DNA of 64,000 nucleotides. It comes from Hymenobacter sediminis. GTDB lineage: Bacteria; Bacteroidota; Bacteroidia; Cytophagales; Hymenobacteraceae. This document shows, in pieces, positions 53,492 to 62,333 of the stretch (the first letter of the stretch is position 1; the number at the start of each line of letters is the position of its first letter). Made by a program: the position numbers and the translations under genes. The notes beneath the pieces were generated by a model that saw nothing but the letters and a program-made list of their open reading frames with translations, was not told where the DNA came from and made no database searches. The DNA lies in the NCBI RefSeq assembly GCF_003231285.1, contig NZ_QKNS01000005.1, positions 310,001-374,000 on the forward strand, in the 5' to 3' direction.

Positions 53492-53977
53492 ATGGAACCT
53501 ACTACCGATCCAATTCCTTCCGGCCAAGGCATGCACCTACGGCGTTTGCGCGACCTCACTGAATTCGAAGTCGCCGACGGTAACCCGGATGTACGGGGCT
53601 GGTCGGTGCGCGGAGCCGATGGCCGCCAGTTTGGCCAAGTACACGAGTTGATAGTAGACATGGAAGCCCTGAAGGTGCGCTACCTCGATGTTGAGCTTGA
53701 TGATAGCCTCCACATCAACGAGCGGGACCGTCATATCCTGCTGCCGATCGGGGTAGCGGCTCTCGACGAAGATGGCGACAATGTATTTGTGCCCTCCCTA
53801 ACCTCGCAACGAGTGCTGGACTATCCGCCTTTCGTCGAGATTCAGATTACCCGCCAATACGAAGAAGCCATGCTGCGGGCGCTAGACCTACCCTTGCCCC
53901 AAGCCACCACCTCCGATTTTTACAATCAGCCTGGCTACGACGACCAATCCTTTTACCAGCGTCGTCGGTTGTCTTAA
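53492..53977 (+). CDS. PRC-barrel domain protein
   Basis: 161 residues. The central VRGWSVRGADGRQFGQVHELIVDMEALKVRYLDV block followed by HILLPIGVAALDEDGDNVFV is a PRC-barrel, as in RimM and the photosynthetic reaction centre H subunit. The role in non-photosynthetic bacteria is usually unknown, often stress or membrane related. The C-terminus is Tyr/Gln-rich (FYNQPGYDDQSFYQRR). There is no signal peptide. It is probably co-transcribed with the membrane protein at 52811 and terminates at 53990. Confidence 0.85.
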   Translation: MEPTTDPIPSGQGMHLRRLRDLTEFEVADGNPDVRGWSVRGADGRQFGQVHELIVDMEALKVRYLDVELDDSLHINERDRHILLPIGVAALDEDGDNVFVPSLTSQRVLDYPPFVEIQITRQYEEAMLRALDLPLPQATTSDFYNQPGYDDQSFYQRRRLS

Positions 53978-53989
53978 CTATTGCAAGTG

Positions 53990-54035
53990 CACAAAAAAGC
54001 GGCAACTCCTACGAAAGAGTTGCCGCTTTTTTGTG
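53990..54035. terminator. Bidirectional intrinsic terminator
   Basis: A 19-bp perfect stem (53990-54008 with 54017-54035) with an 8-nt loop and A-run/T-run tails on both sides. It lies between convergent genes (PRC-barrel and ferrochelatase). Confidence 0.92.
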
Positions 54036-54047
54036 GAAGCGAACCGG

Positions 54048-55094
54048 TTAGTTCTGCCGAATCATGTTAACGACTGCTTCCACCCATTCGGGGCGGGAGT
54101 TCAGCGACGGCACCAATTGCCAGTGGCTACCACCAGCCTGCTCAAACATTTCTCTGAATTCTTCGCCTACCTCAATAGTCGTTTCCAGACAGTCGGCCAC
54201 AAAAGCGGGGGAGAAGGCCAGTACGTTGTTGATGCCTTTAGCTGGCATTTCCTTCAGTACCTCATCAGTATAAGGCTGCAACCATGGGTCGCGCAGGCGG
54301 CTTTGCAGGCGGCTCTGAAAGGAAGTCGTGTACTGATCGGGGGTAAGACCTAGGGCTTGGCCCAGCTGCCGCGAGGTTTCGAAGCACTGAGCACGGTAGC
54401 AGTAGCGGTTGTTCTTGTTGTAGTTGTTACAGCAGTTGCCCAGCTTGCAATACCCCTTGTGGCTGCCCTTGAGCACATGCCGCTCCGGAATGCCGTGGTA
54501 GCTGAACACCACATGGTCGTAGGCGCGCTTGGCCATTTCCTCTTTGCCTAGGGTGGCAAAACTGTTAATAAAACCTGGGTCGTCGACGAAGGTGCTGATG
54601 AAGCTAATGCTAGGTACTACCCACCACTTACTCACCAACTCCATCACCTTTTCCTGCACCGAGCCAGTGCTGGCCGCCGCGTACTGCGGAAACAAGGGTA
54701 GCACAATAATGCGCTCTACGGCCGCGTCGCGCAGTTCCTGCAGGGCGCTTTCGATGCTGGGTTTCTGGTAGCGCATGCCAAAGGCTACCAGGTAATCTTT
54801 GCCCAGTTGCTCCTGCACCAGCTTCTGCAGGTCTAGGCCGTGATAGAGCAGGGGAGAGCCACGCTCCGTCCAGAGTTGCTGGTAAATTTTAGCCGATTTA
54901 GGTGCGCGCAAAGGCACCACCAAGCCGCGGAATAGGGGGTAGCGCACGGCTGCCGGCATATCAATTACGCGGGCATCGGTCAGGAATTCATTGAGGTAGC
55001 GGCGAACGTCACTGGTTTGCGGGGAATCCGGCGTGCCAAGGTTGACGAGCAGGACACCAATGCGGCCTTTAGTAGAAGAAGGGGTGGTGGGCAT
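54048..55094 (-). CDS. hemH: Ferrochelatase
   Basis: 348 residues. VLLVNLGTPDSP is the family N-terminus, the catalytic His lies in FSYHGIPERHV, and FSPAFVADCLETTIEVGEEF carries the acidic substrate-entry residues. The enzyme inserts Fe2+ into protoporphyrin IX (or, in the coproporphyrin route, coproporphyrin III) at or near the membrane. A cysteine cluster in GYCKLGNCCNNYNKNNRYC and the Cys six residues on are consistent with the [2Fe-2S] or Cys-rich insert reported in some bacterial ferrochelatases, though the usual C-terminal cluster is absent here. It is monocistronic. Confidence 0.95.
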   Translation of the reverse strand: MPTTPSSTKGRIGVLLVNLGTPDSPQTSDVRRYLNEFLTDARVIDMPAAVRYPLFRGLVVPLRAPKSAKIYQQLWTERGSPLLYHGLDLQKLVQEQLGKDYLVAFGMRYQKPSIESALQELRDAAVERIIVLPLFPQYAAASTGSVQEKVMELVSKWWVVPSISFISTFVDDPGFINSFATLGKEEMAKRAYDHVVFSYHGIPERHVLKGSHKGYCKLGNCCNNYNKNNRYCYRAQCFETSRQLGQALGLTPDQYTTSFQSRLQSRLRDPWLQPYTDEVLKEMPAKGINNVLAFSPAFVADCLETTIEVGEEFREMFEQAGGSHWQLVPSLNSRPEWVEAVVNMIRQN

Positions 55095-55373
55095 AGAATG
55101 CTATAACGCCGTGGGATGTTACCAGAGCGAGTCGTCAGAAAACGTAAGAGAAAGCAAATAAGCTGCTTTACTGAACTACAAAGTTCGCCAACGAATCACA
55201 AAGTGAAACCTGACTTATGTCATCTTTCACTTTGCGGTACAGACAATCTTGCCAGGGGCTATGTTTCGTTGCTGAGTGCCTTAGCATAATGGGGTGGTAA
55301 GCCGAAGCTAGCTCTGCGGACCTGGTCTGCCTTGTAGGTCTAATAATTCACGAAAGGTGGCCGCAGACAATTC

Positions 55374-55595
55374 TTATTCCTGCGGCTTAGGTTGCTGGGT
55401 GAGCGAAATCCAGATGGTAGCTGCCATTACCAGAAAACCAAAAGCACAATATAGAAGCAGCCGTATTGCTTGCTCTGGTAAGAACTTGGGCTCCCACTCA
55501 GGACGGCTCACCCAGAAGGTCGTCGTATATAAAAACACCTTATATAAAACAGCCACCACCGAGCCGGTCACAGGAATTGACCATGCGTTGGCCAT
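55374..55595 (-). CDS. Small hypothetical membrane protein
   Basis: 73 residues with two hydrophobic segments (about 10-28 and 45-65) separated by an acidic/basic loop (SRPEWEPKFLPEQ). No family is recognised. It is isolated: the neighbouring intergenic stretches are about 280 and 310 bases. Frame length and composition are modest evidence, so it may be spurious. Confidence 0.45.
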   Translation of the reverse strand: MANAWSIPVTGSVVAVLYKVFLYTTTFWVSRPEWEPKFLPEQAIRLLLYCAFGFLVMAATIWISLTQQPKPQE

Positions 55596-55872
55596 ACGTT
55601 TTGTGTGCCGACCAGAAGAAAGCCTAGTATGAGAGGTAGGATTTGGGATATAGCAATTGCTCCAGCCGGTCAGCAGAGGTTAGAGTTGGGATAAGAAGGC
55701 AAAAGCACAGAGTAGCAGCACGAGCCATAAGCGGTTGACAATGAACTATGGGGGTAGTAAACTAAGTTAAAAAGCTACAAAAACAGCAGTCAGCCTAACT
55801 TATGGGGTTCAGTGCTTTTTGAGGGTAGCACTCAGTGATTAGGGGTAGCGTGCAAGCCTCGTTGTAAAACTG
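55596..55872. other. Intergenic stretch with no recognised feature
   Basis: About 280 bases between the small membrane protein gene and the era promoter. No ORF of interest, no tRNA-like fold and no long hairpin was seen. The next gene's -7 box begins at 55873. Confidence 0.6.
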
Positions 55873-55880
55873 TACCTTTG
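55873..55880 (+). promoter_or_regulatory. Bacteroidota -7 box (TACCTTTG) before era
   Basis: TACCTTTG lies 23 bases upstream of the GTG start at 55904. No -33 TTG is found at 19-21 nt spacing. Confidence 0.55.
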
Positions 55881-55903
55881 CAGGCCAAATTTCAGATTCT
55901 GAA

Positions 55904-56803
55904 GTGAATACCGAACCAACTCCGCACCGTGCTGGCTTTGTGAGCATTATCGGCAAGCCCAACGTGGGCAAGTCAACCCTCATGAATGCCCTAATGGGTG
56001 AGCGGCTTAGCATCGTAACCAGCAAGGCCCAGACCACGCGCCACCGCATTCTAGGCATTCTCAACGGCGACGATTTTCAACTGGTGTATTCTGATACGCC
56101 TGGCATCATTCAGCCCAAATACGAGCTGCACAATGCCATGATGTCGTTTGTGTATTCCTCACTGGAAGATGCCGACGTGATTCTGTTCGTGACGGACATC
56201 TACGAGAAGCACGACGAGGAGCCAGTAGTGGAGCGCCTGCGCAAAATGCAGAATACGCCCATTCTGCTGCTGGTAAATAAAATCGACCAAGCCGACCAGG
56301 CAGAGGTGGAAGCCAAAGTAGAGTACTGGCGCGAGCACCTGCCAAATGCGGCGCGGGTGTTGCCTATTTCAGCATTAGAGAAATTTGGAACCGGTGAGTT
56401 GCTGGATTTGGTTTTGGGCTACCTGCCGGTGCACCCGCCCTACTACCCCAAAGATGAGCTAACCGATAAACCGGAGCGGTTTTTCGCGGCTGAAATGATT
56501 CGGGAGAAAATCTTTAAGCTCTACAAGAAAGAGGTGCCTTACAGCTGTGAGGTAGCCATTGAGGAGTTTAAGGAGGAGGATGACATCATTCGGATGCGGG
56601 CTACCATCTTCGTGGAGCGCGCTAGCCAGAAGGGCATCATCATTGGGCAGCAGGGCATGGCGCTGAAGAAAGTGGGTACCTGGGCCCGCGAGGAAATGGA
56701 GAAGTTTTTCCAGAAAAAAGTCTTCCTCGAAATCCACGTCAAAGTCAACGAAAACTGGCGTACCGACCCCAAAGCGTTAAACCGGTTTGGGTATAATCAG
56801 TAG
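55904..56803 (+). CDS. era: GTPase Era
   Basis: 299 residues. G1 is GKPNVGKS (residues 17-24), switch region TTRHRILGI, G3 DTPG, G4 NKID, then a KH domain with GIIIGQQGMALKKVG near residues 240-260. Era binds the 3' end of 16S rRNA and checks assembly of the 30S subunit. Translation starts at GTG 55904, which fits family N-termini and the promoter. The der gene follows 166 bases downstream. Confidence 0.97.
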   Translation: MNTEPTPHRAGFVSIIGKPNVGKSTLMNALMGERLSIVTSKAQTTRHRILGILNGDDFQLVYSDTPGIIQPKYELHNAMMSFVYSSLEDADVILFVTDIYEKHDEEPVVERLRKMQNTPILLLVNKIDQADQAEVEAKVEYWREHLPNAARVLPISALEKFGTGELLDLVLGYLPVHPPYYPKDELTDKPERFFAAEMIREKIFKLYKKEVPYSCEVAIEEFKEEDDIIRMRATIFVERASQKGIIIGQQGMALKKVGTWAREEMEKFFQKKVFLEIHVKVNENWRTDPKALNRFGYNQ

Positions 56804-56969
56804 GGTAGGCAGAAGAGAAGAAAAAGGGGGTAGAAAATATCTGCCCTGAACTTCAACTCATCCTTTCCTCCCCTCACAACCGCCTACCTTAGAACTCTCC
56901 GACCATACTTCACTTAACTACTCCGGGCACTGCCGAAATTGGTCGGGCCGGCGGCTGGAGTCAGACCCA

Positions 56970-58292
56970 ATGAAAAATACCATTGCCATTGTGGGGCGCC
57001 CAAACGTGGGCAAATCCACATTGTTTAACCGTCTGGTAGGCCAGCGCAAGGCCATCATGGACAACGAATCGGGGGTGACCCGTGACCGGCATTACGGTTA
57101 CGGCGACTGGACCGGCAAGTACTTCACCGTGATTGACACGGGCGGCTACGTACACAACTCCGAGGACATCTTCGAGGGCGAAATCAACAAGCAGGTAAAA
57201 CTGGCCATCGACGAGGCCGACGTAATCCTGTTTATGGTAGACGTGGATGCTGGCCTGCACTCCCTCGACGAGGAATTTGCCAATGTGCTGCGCCGCTACC
57301 AGGGCAAAAAGCCTATTTACATTGTTGCCAACAAAGCCGATACCAACGCCCGTGCTCACGCCGCCGGCGAGTTCTATGCGTTGGGGGTTGGCGACGGCGA
57401 AATTTATCCCATCAGTTCCCAAAGCGGCTCTGGCACCGGCGACCTGCTGGATGCGATAGTAAGCCATTTTGAGGAAGAAGGAGTAGAAGAACCCGACGCA
57501 GGCGTACCCAAAATTGCCGTGGTAGGTCGCCCGAACGTTGGCAAATCGTCCTTTGTGAACCTGCTGCTCGGTACAGAGCGCAGCATCGTTACAGACATTG
57601 CGGGCACTACCCGCGACTCTATTCAGGCACGCTATAATGCCTTCGGCAAAGAATTCATTCTGGTGGACACGGCCGGTCTGCGCCGCAAAACCAAGGTGCA
57701 CGAAGACGTGGAGTTTTACTCCGTGCTGCGCTCTATTCGGGCCCTGGAAGAATCGGATGTTTGCATCGTCATTCTGGACGCTACCCGCGGGATTGAGGCC
57801 CAAGACCTGAACATCATTGGGCTGGCCGACAAGAATCGCAAAGGCATCGTGATTCTGGTAAACAAGTGGGACCTTATCGAGAACAAGGAAACCAATACGG
57901 CCAAGGAGTTTGAGGAAAAGATTCGGGAGAAGATTGCGCCCATCAGCTATCCACCCATCATCTTCACCTCGGTACTCACCAAACAGCGTATTCATAAAGC
58001 CATTGAAACGGCTATTGATGTATACGAGAACAAGCGCCGCAAAATCCCGACTTCGGAGCTGAACGAGGTAATGCTCAAGGAAATTGAAAAGTACCCACCG
58101 CCAATTCAAAAAGGCAAGATGGTGCGCATCAAGTACGCTACCCAGCTGCCCACGCATAACCCGGTGTTTGCCTTCTTCTGCAACTTGCCGCAGTACGTGA
58201 AGGAAAGCTATGCGCGCTACCTCGAAAACCGTTTGCGCGAGAATTTCGACTTTACCGGCGTGCCTATCGGCATTGTATTCCGCAAAAAGTAG
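56970..58292 (+). CDS. der: GTPase Der (EngA)
   Basis: 440 residues: two consecutive G domains and a KH-like C-terminal domain, the diagnostic Der layout. First G1 is GRPNVGKST (7-15) with DTGGY; the second is GRPNVGKSS near residue 183 with [10 protein letters not shown], and its G4 is NKWD. The first G4 is NKAD. Der helps mature the 50S subunit. It lies behind era, so two ribosome-assembly GTPases are clustered. The transcript ends at a good hairpin (58313). Confidence 0.97.
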   Translation: MKNTIAIVGRPNVGKSTLFNRLVGQRKAIMDNESGVTRDRHYGYGDWTGKYFTVIDTGGYVHNSEDIFEGEINKQVKLAIDEADVILFMVDVDAGLHSLDEEFANVLRRYQGKKPIYIVANKADTNARAHAAGEFYALGVGDGEIYPISSQSGSGTGDLLDAIVSHFEEEGVEEPDAGVPKIAVVGRPNVGKSSFVNLLLGTERSIVTDIAGTTRDSIQARYNAFGKEFILVDTAGLRRKTKVHEDVEFYSVLRSIRALEESDVCIVILDATRGIEAQDLNIIGLADKNRKGIVILVNKWDLIENKETNTAKEFEEKIREKIAPISYPPIIFTSVLTKQRIHKAIETAIDVYENKRRKIPTSELNEVMLKEIEKYPPPIQKGKMVRIKYATQLPTHNPVFAFFCNLPQYVKESYARYLENRLRENFDFTGVPIGIVFRKK

Positions 58293-58312
58293 AACGCAAT
58301 GCTTCGCTTCAG

Positions 58313-58349
58313 AAACCCGGCTGCGGCCTAGGTGCAGCCGGGTTTTTTT
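58313..58349 (+). terminator. Intrinsic terminator of der
   Basis: A 12-bp perfect GC-rich stem (58313-58324 with 58334-58345) followed by a run of T. Confidence 0.92.
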
Positions 58350-58511
58350 GCTGCTTGCTAGCCAGAATAAAAAAAGATAAAAAGTTTTCTACTGTCGGGG
58401 TTACCTTCTTAAGGTCGAGGTATAAAGGGCCGAATCAGATAGCTGCTCAGTTGGAAAGGCTGCTGATTTTCTCTCAAACCGACTTTTTACACACTCTCAT
58501 CAATCCCCATC

Positions 58512-58748
58512 ATGAAAAAGGTTCTGTTCCTTGCTCTGGCTGCTGCTTCGTTCTCTTTCGCTTCGTGCGACAGCAAAACCGAAAACGCTCAAGAGGCTAA
58601 CGCTGAGCAAGTAGAAGAGGCTGGCGAAGCTAAGGCTGACGCTCTGGAAAACGCTGGCAACGAAGCTGCTGCTGACTCTGTAGAAGACGCTACCGAAGCT
58701 ACTGCCGACAAAATGGAAAACGCTGCTGACTCGACCGACGCTAAGTAG
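58512..58748 (+). CDS. Small Ala/Glu-rich lipoprotein
   Basis: 78 residues. A signal peptide with lipobox FASC (Cys19) precedes a mature part made of Ala, Glu, Asp, Asn and Lys. That part is a helix-forming low-complexity stretch (EEAGEAKADALENAGNEAAA, then DKMENAADS). Such strings of Ala-rich heptads resemble a coiled coil. It is probably an outer-membrane-attached lipoprotein of unknown role. It is related in plan to the next small gene (58891) and to the linker of the OmpA lipoprotein at 9533. It is followed by a clear terminator. Confidence 0.8.
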   Translation: MKKVLFLALAAASFSFASCDSKTENAQEANAEQVEEAGEAKADALENAGNEAAADSVEDATEATADKMENAADSTDAK

Positions 58749-58770
58749 TCTGTCCCGCTTTAGCACACAG

Positions 58771-58804
58771 AAAAGGCTGCTCCTACCGGGGCAGCCTTTT
58801 TGTT
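58771..58804 (+). terminator. Intrinsic terminator after the small lipoprotein gene
   Basis: AAAAGGCTGC (58771-58780) pairs with GCAGCCTTTT (58791-58800), with possible inner CC/GG pairs, then TTGTTTG. Confidence 0.88.
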
Positions 58805-58890
58805 TGTACGGATAGGTTACTCTGGGCCATCAGCGTAGCTATAAGCTCAATAGCCATAGAAGTTTCAACGTCCTTTTCTAGTCCTACCCT

Positions 58891-59064
58891 ATGAGACAGA
58901 TTGTAACCTTCAGCATAGTGATAGCCGCTCTGGCTCTAGCCCTGGCTAGCTGCGACACCCGAAACGAAAAAGCCCTGGAAGCCAAGGCCGATGCTGTGCG
59001 CGACTCTGCCGAGGCCAAAGCGGCAGCGCAGGAAATGGCTACCGATTCGGTGAGCCACCGGTAG
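58891..59064 (+). CDS. Second small Ala-rich lipoprotein
   Basis: 57 residues, below common ORF length limits. A signal peptide (MRQIVTFSIVIAALALALAS) ends in the lipobox LASC (Cys21). The short mature part is CDTRNEKALEAKADAVRDSA plus a tail rich in Ala, Glu and Lys, ending DSVSHR. It shares the AKADA(V/L) heptad and SCD start with the lipoprotein at 58512, so it is a diverged paralogue. It is convergent with the next gene, with 18 bases between stops. The terminator at 58771 separates it from the first paralogue, so it has its own promoter. Confidence 0.75.
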   Translation: MRQIVTFSIVIAALALALASCDTRNEKALEAKADAVRDSAEAKAAAQEMATDSVSHR

Positions 59065-59082
59065 CCCGGCCAATAGGTTTCC

Positions 59083-59694
59083 CTACCCTAGGCGGCGCTG
59101 CAAAAGACTATCTACCACCTCAAACAGCTTGCGGGGTGGGTAAGTCCGCCAAGGCAGCTCATCAAGTTGTCCCCCGAAGTTGACGTAGTTATCAATGTTA
59201 TACTGGCGCATCTCCCGGATAACGTGCTCCTGGAAGTTGATGCCCGCAATCCAGCCGTCTTCTACATCTTCGAACCACTCCTCATAGTAAGAGTCATCGG
59301 AGCCGTGGAAGTTGAAGACATTCTCTCCGATAAGGATGAATTTGCGGATGCCTTCGTGCGTCATCAGGTCAATGATGTTGCGCTTGAGCTGCATGATGTC
59401 GTTCTCAATGGCATCATTCCACTCGCCAATGAACTCAATGATGCCAATACCCAGGTCGTAATCCACAAACAGGATTTTCAGGTACAGAGTATCCGACTCC
59501 AGACTGTCCCACTGGGGATGGATATAGTAGCCATAGATGGTATTGACGTATGCATCCAGGCTGTTTTCGGCTTCAAAGAGGGGAGAGCGAGGATCTTCAG
59601 AAGCAGAGTATTGCTCCATCCAGGCGTAGTGCGGCTCAATGGTATGCATGGCAAAGTAAGAGTGAAGCACACGCCGGAGCTTGTGCCGGTGCAA
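59083..59694 (-). CDS. Conserved hypothetical protein
   Basis: 203 residues from a TTG at 59694, or 188 from the ATG at 59649. It is soluble, acidic and aromatic-rich (HYAWMEQYSASEDPRSP, YIHPQWDSLESDTLYLKIL, ESYYEEW-like DDSYYEEWFEDVEDGW). It carries no membrane segment or known catalytic motif. The overall pattern of conserved Trp/Tyr suggests a conserved cytoplasmic protein of Bacteroidota, but I cannot name the family. There is no ATG between 59649 and the upstream gene in this frame. It lies alone between two small lipoprotein genes and murQ. Confidence 0.7.
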   Translation of the reverse strand: MHRHKLRRVLHSYFAMHTIEPHYAWMEQYSASEDPRSPLFEAENSLDAYVNTIYGYYIHPQWDSLESDTLYLKILFVDYDLGIGIIEFIGEWNDAIENDIMQLKRNIIDLMTHEGIRKFILIGENVFNFHGSDDSYYEEWFEDVEDGWIAGINFQEHVIREMRQYNIDNYVNFGGQLDELPWRTYPPRKLFEVVDSLLQRRLG

Positions 59695-59816
59695 GGCCGA
59701 CGAATAAGTGCTATCGGCTTTTTGCCTTAACTCCGAACTGATGCAGCAGGTTTCACTCCCGGAAAGGAGGTAGGAGTTCCGTCGGTACCACGCTTGAGCC
59801 TACGTTTTGCTACCTG

Positions 59817-60614
59817 CTACCGCGCGGCCAAAGCTGCTCGTACAGAGCCATGTTGCTGTAGCAGTTCTGCCGCCTCCGGCTGAGAAATGCCGAGCTCGTC
59901 CATCAACATCTTCTCGCCACGGTCCACCAACTTGGCGTTGGAAAGCTGCATGTCCACCATCTTATTGCCCTTCACGCGACCTAACCGAATAAACGTAGCA
60001 GTAGTGAGCATGTTGAGCACCAGCTTCTGGGCCGTACCGGCTTTTAGGCGGGTGCTGCCCGTTACAAACTCGGGCCCGGTTACTACCTCCACCGGAAATT
60101 CAGCTACGGCTGCTACCTGCGAGCCCGCGTTGCACACTATACAGCCCGTGGTTACCCCATGCTGGCTGGCCTGCTCCAGGCCACCAATTACGTAGGGCGT
60201 GCGCCCGGAGGCAGCAATTCCTACCACGATATCCTGCGCGTTGATGTTGTGCGCCTGTAAATCGAGCCAGGCTTGCTGGGCGTCATCTTCGGCGTTTTCT
60301 ACGGCTTTCCGGATGGCCGTGTCGCCACCAGCAATCAACCCGATTACTACCCCCTGCGGCACCCCAAACGTAGGGGGGCACTCTGAAGCATCCAGAATGC
60401 CCAGGCGCCCGCTAGTGCCGGCACCAATGTAAAACAACCTTCCTCCGGCCTGCAGGCGCGCTACCGTGGCTTCCACCAAGGCTTCAAGCTGCGGCAGAGC
60501 CTGAGCTACGGCCTGCGGAACCGTTTGGTCAACGCTGTTCATCCCTTGCAGCAGCTCCTGCGTCGAAAGGGTTTCGAGGTTATTGAATAAAGAAGCGCTT
60601 TCGGTGGAGCTCAT
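59817..60614 (-). CDS. murQ: N-acetylmuramic acid 6-phosphate etherase
   Basis: 265 residues from the ATG at 60614. It cleaves the lactyl ether of MurNAc-6-phosphate to give GlcNAc-6-phosphate in peptidoglycan recycling. GRLFYIGAGTSGRLGILDASECPPTFG is the SIS-domain core, with the catalytic Glu in DASECPPTFG. VVGIAASGRTPYV is the phosphosugar loop, and LVLNMLTTATFIRLG follows. The in-frame upstream start at 60656 would add an unrelated hydrophobic run (FFFPAPYLPFF), so 60614 is chosen. It is isolated, with no PTS or AmpG gene next to it. Confidence 0.95.
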   Translation of the reverse strand: MSSTESASLFNNLETLSTQELLQGMNSVDQTVPQAVAQALPQLEALVEATVARLQAGGRLFYIGAGTSGRLGILDASECPPTFGVPQGVVIGLIAGGDTAIRKAVENAEDDAQQAWLDLQAHNINAQDIVVGIAASGRTPYVIGGLEQASQHGVTTGCIVCNAGSQVAAVAEFPVEVVTGPEFVTGSTRLKAGTAQKLVLNMLTTATFIRLGRVKGNKMVDMQLSNAKLVDRGEKMLMDELGISQPEAAELLQQHGSVRAALAAR

Positions 60615-60692
60615 GGTTGAAAAGAAAGGGAGGTAGGGAGCGGGGAAGAAAAACACGGCTCGTGGTTTGCCGCATTTTCTCTTTTTCGATAG

Positions 60693-60947
60693 TTAGGCTA
60701 TGCGCCCAATAACGGCGAATTTATCAAAGACATTAGGCGTATGGGGCGCGTCGCGGTTGAGCTCGGTGGTCAGGTCCTGGCCAGCCCAGTGCTCATAGTG
60801 GTTGCCACGTTTCCAGAGGCGGGAGCGAGTTACATCGTAAATCAACCCTTCGTATCCCACCCAAATTTCGTCACGGTCCTGGCCGTTACGCAGAGCTAGC
60901 TGGGCCTTGGTGTAAACAGGAAGGGTAGGGTCGGGGGTTTGACTCAT
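60693..60947 (-). CDS. Cytochrome b5-like heme/steroid-binding domain protein
   Basis: 84 residues making up a single cytochrome b5-like domain: YTKAQLALRNGQDRDEIWVGYEGLIYDVTRSRLWKRGNHYEHWAGQDLT. This carries the VxYxGxVYDVTxS pattern with the first axial His near HYEHWAG, and the second in APHTP. It could bind heme or a hydrophobic ligand. It has no membrane anchor. It lies 78 bases upstream of murQ on the same strand and 36 bases downstream of the arginase-fold gene, so it may be part of that transcript. Confidence 0.85.
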   Translation of the reverse strand: MSQTPDPTLPVYTKAQLALRNGQDRDEIWVGYEGLIYDVTRSRLWKRGNHYEHWAGQDLTTELNRDAPHTPNVFDKFAVIGRIA

Positions 60948-60983
60948 GTTGATGGGGTAGGCCAGGGACGCCTTATGTATGCT

Positions 60984-62132
60984 TTAGCCCAGCAGCGCCT
61001 GCGTCAGAATCCAGCGGTTAGGCAGGTCGCCTTGGGCGGCGCGCAAGTAGTCCTGGTAGCTGCAAGGCACAATGCGCTTGATGTCACTGTCGGCCAGACT
61101 TTCTACTTCTAACCACCATTTCTCGGTACGCTTGCTCTTATAGAACACAAGTTTTGCCGGCGTGCCTGGCAAACCCACGGCATACCGCATGAAGCGGCGG
61201 CTCTGGAAATCGGTTTCCTGACGGCGGTGGTAGTAGCCTTCCACGAAATACCAGAGCATGGTAGCCAAGGTAGCAGCTGCCAGACCGTGTGGGTCGTACT
61301 CAGGGCGGTAGCCGTAGAGGCCAAAGGATGTCAGACTATCGTTGTGCCCTGCGTACCAAGCCAATTGAGCCGCTTCCTCGTTGGTAAGCCCGAAGGGGTT
61401 GGCCGGCCAGTACGCAGGCGCATCGTTCCAACGCAAAGCTGCTACATCGAAGCTGACGAAATCAGCCTGGCGGAGCAGGGGTTCAGCTTGGCGCACATCG
61501 GCATGAATAGCGCCCAGGCGCAGGGTTTCGAAGTGTAGCTTTTCCAGTGCCGCCAGCACATCGGGAGCTACCAAGTATTGTTGGTGCGCCAGCTGTGCAA
61601 AGTTGAACAGAAAGGTAGGCTCATGCAGCAGCATACGCCGCAGGTGGCTTTCTTCGGGGCAGGCGCCTTCCAGTTCTGCCATATCCACGCGGGCATCCAC
61701 GGTCGCGAAGCTAACGGCCCGGTCCAAGGTTTCGTAGGCTAGAAACTGACCGTAATCCAGGTCATGGGAGCCGCCCAGCAAAATAGGCACGGTGTTGTGC
61801 TCCAGCAGCGCCGCAATAATTTCGCGGAGGCGCTGATAGGTATCTTCCAAAGTGAGGCCAGGCCGCAGGTTGCCTAAGTCGGCTACCCGAACCGCGCCAG
61901 TGCCCTTCTGCAGTTGATAAAACCGATGCCGAACGGCATTAGCGCCATGAGCGGCGGGGGCTCCGCTAGCACTGCCCCGCCATTCATCTAGGCCAATCAG
62001 CGCTATGTCTGAGGACCTCCAGTCTGGGAAGGTGTCCAGAAACGGTGAGACGTAGGCAGCCAGCGTGGTTGGGGGCGTGGCTGGCCCAACCAGTTCCTCA
62101 GTAAGCGGATCAAAAAAGATAGCCAGATTCAT
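60984..62132 (-). CDS. Arginase/formiminoglutamase-fold protein with altered metal site
   Basis: 382 residues of the ureohydrolase fold. Ligand motif 1 is intact (GGSHDLDYGQ). In motif 2 the usual DAHxD is DARVDM, so the middle His is Arg. Motif 3 is SFDVAALRW where SxDxDxxD is expected, so at least one aspartate is missing. Standard arginase/agmatinase activity with two Mn ions is therefore doubtful. It may keep one metal, or have another role. Formiminoglutamase, which breaks down histidine, is the usual annotation of the Bacteroidota relatives. A C-terminal region of about 100 residues (SRRFMRYAVGLPGTPAKLVFYKSKRT) extends beyond typical arginases. It lies 36 bases upstream of the b5 gene. 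Confidence 0.75.
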   Translation of the reverse strand: MNLAIFFDPLTEELVGPATPPTTLAAYVSPFLDTFPDWRSSDIALIGLDEWRGSASGAPAAHGANAVRHRFYQLQKGTGAVRVADLGNLRPGLTLEDTYQRLREIIAALLEHNTVPILLGGSHDLDYGQFLAYETLDRAVSFATVDARVDMAELEGACPEESHLRRMLLHEPTFLFNFAQLAHQQYLVAPDVLAALEKLHFETLRLGAIHADVRQAEPLLRQADFVSFDVAALRWNDAPAYWPANPFGLTNEEAAQLAWYAGHNDSLTSFGLYGYRPEYDPHGLAAATLATMLWYFVEGYYHRRQETDFQSRRFMRYAVGLPGTPAKLVFYKSKRTEKWWLEVESLADSDIKRIVPCSYQDYLRAAQGDLPNRWILTQALLG

Positions 62133-62333
62133 CGTGCGCGAAGGAGGCGGACTCCGACAAAGCTACGCAAAAGCCCGGCACGGCCCTACCGGCTTTCGCG
62201 CGTGCATGGCAGCTTTACCACGAAAAAAACGTTATTTAAGCAGCGTTTCCTGTTCACCTTCTTTCTGCAGGTTGTGCAGCAGACAAAAAGACCTCTCTAA
62301 TTCGCCTCTCCCACCATCGTGCCCTCTCTCCGT

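Noticed and set aside
56961..58157. A 398-codon open frame on the minus strand, antisense to der
   Set aside because: It lies fully inside der, which has all Der motifs, and its translation shows no known domain; it is a shadow of GC-rich codon use.
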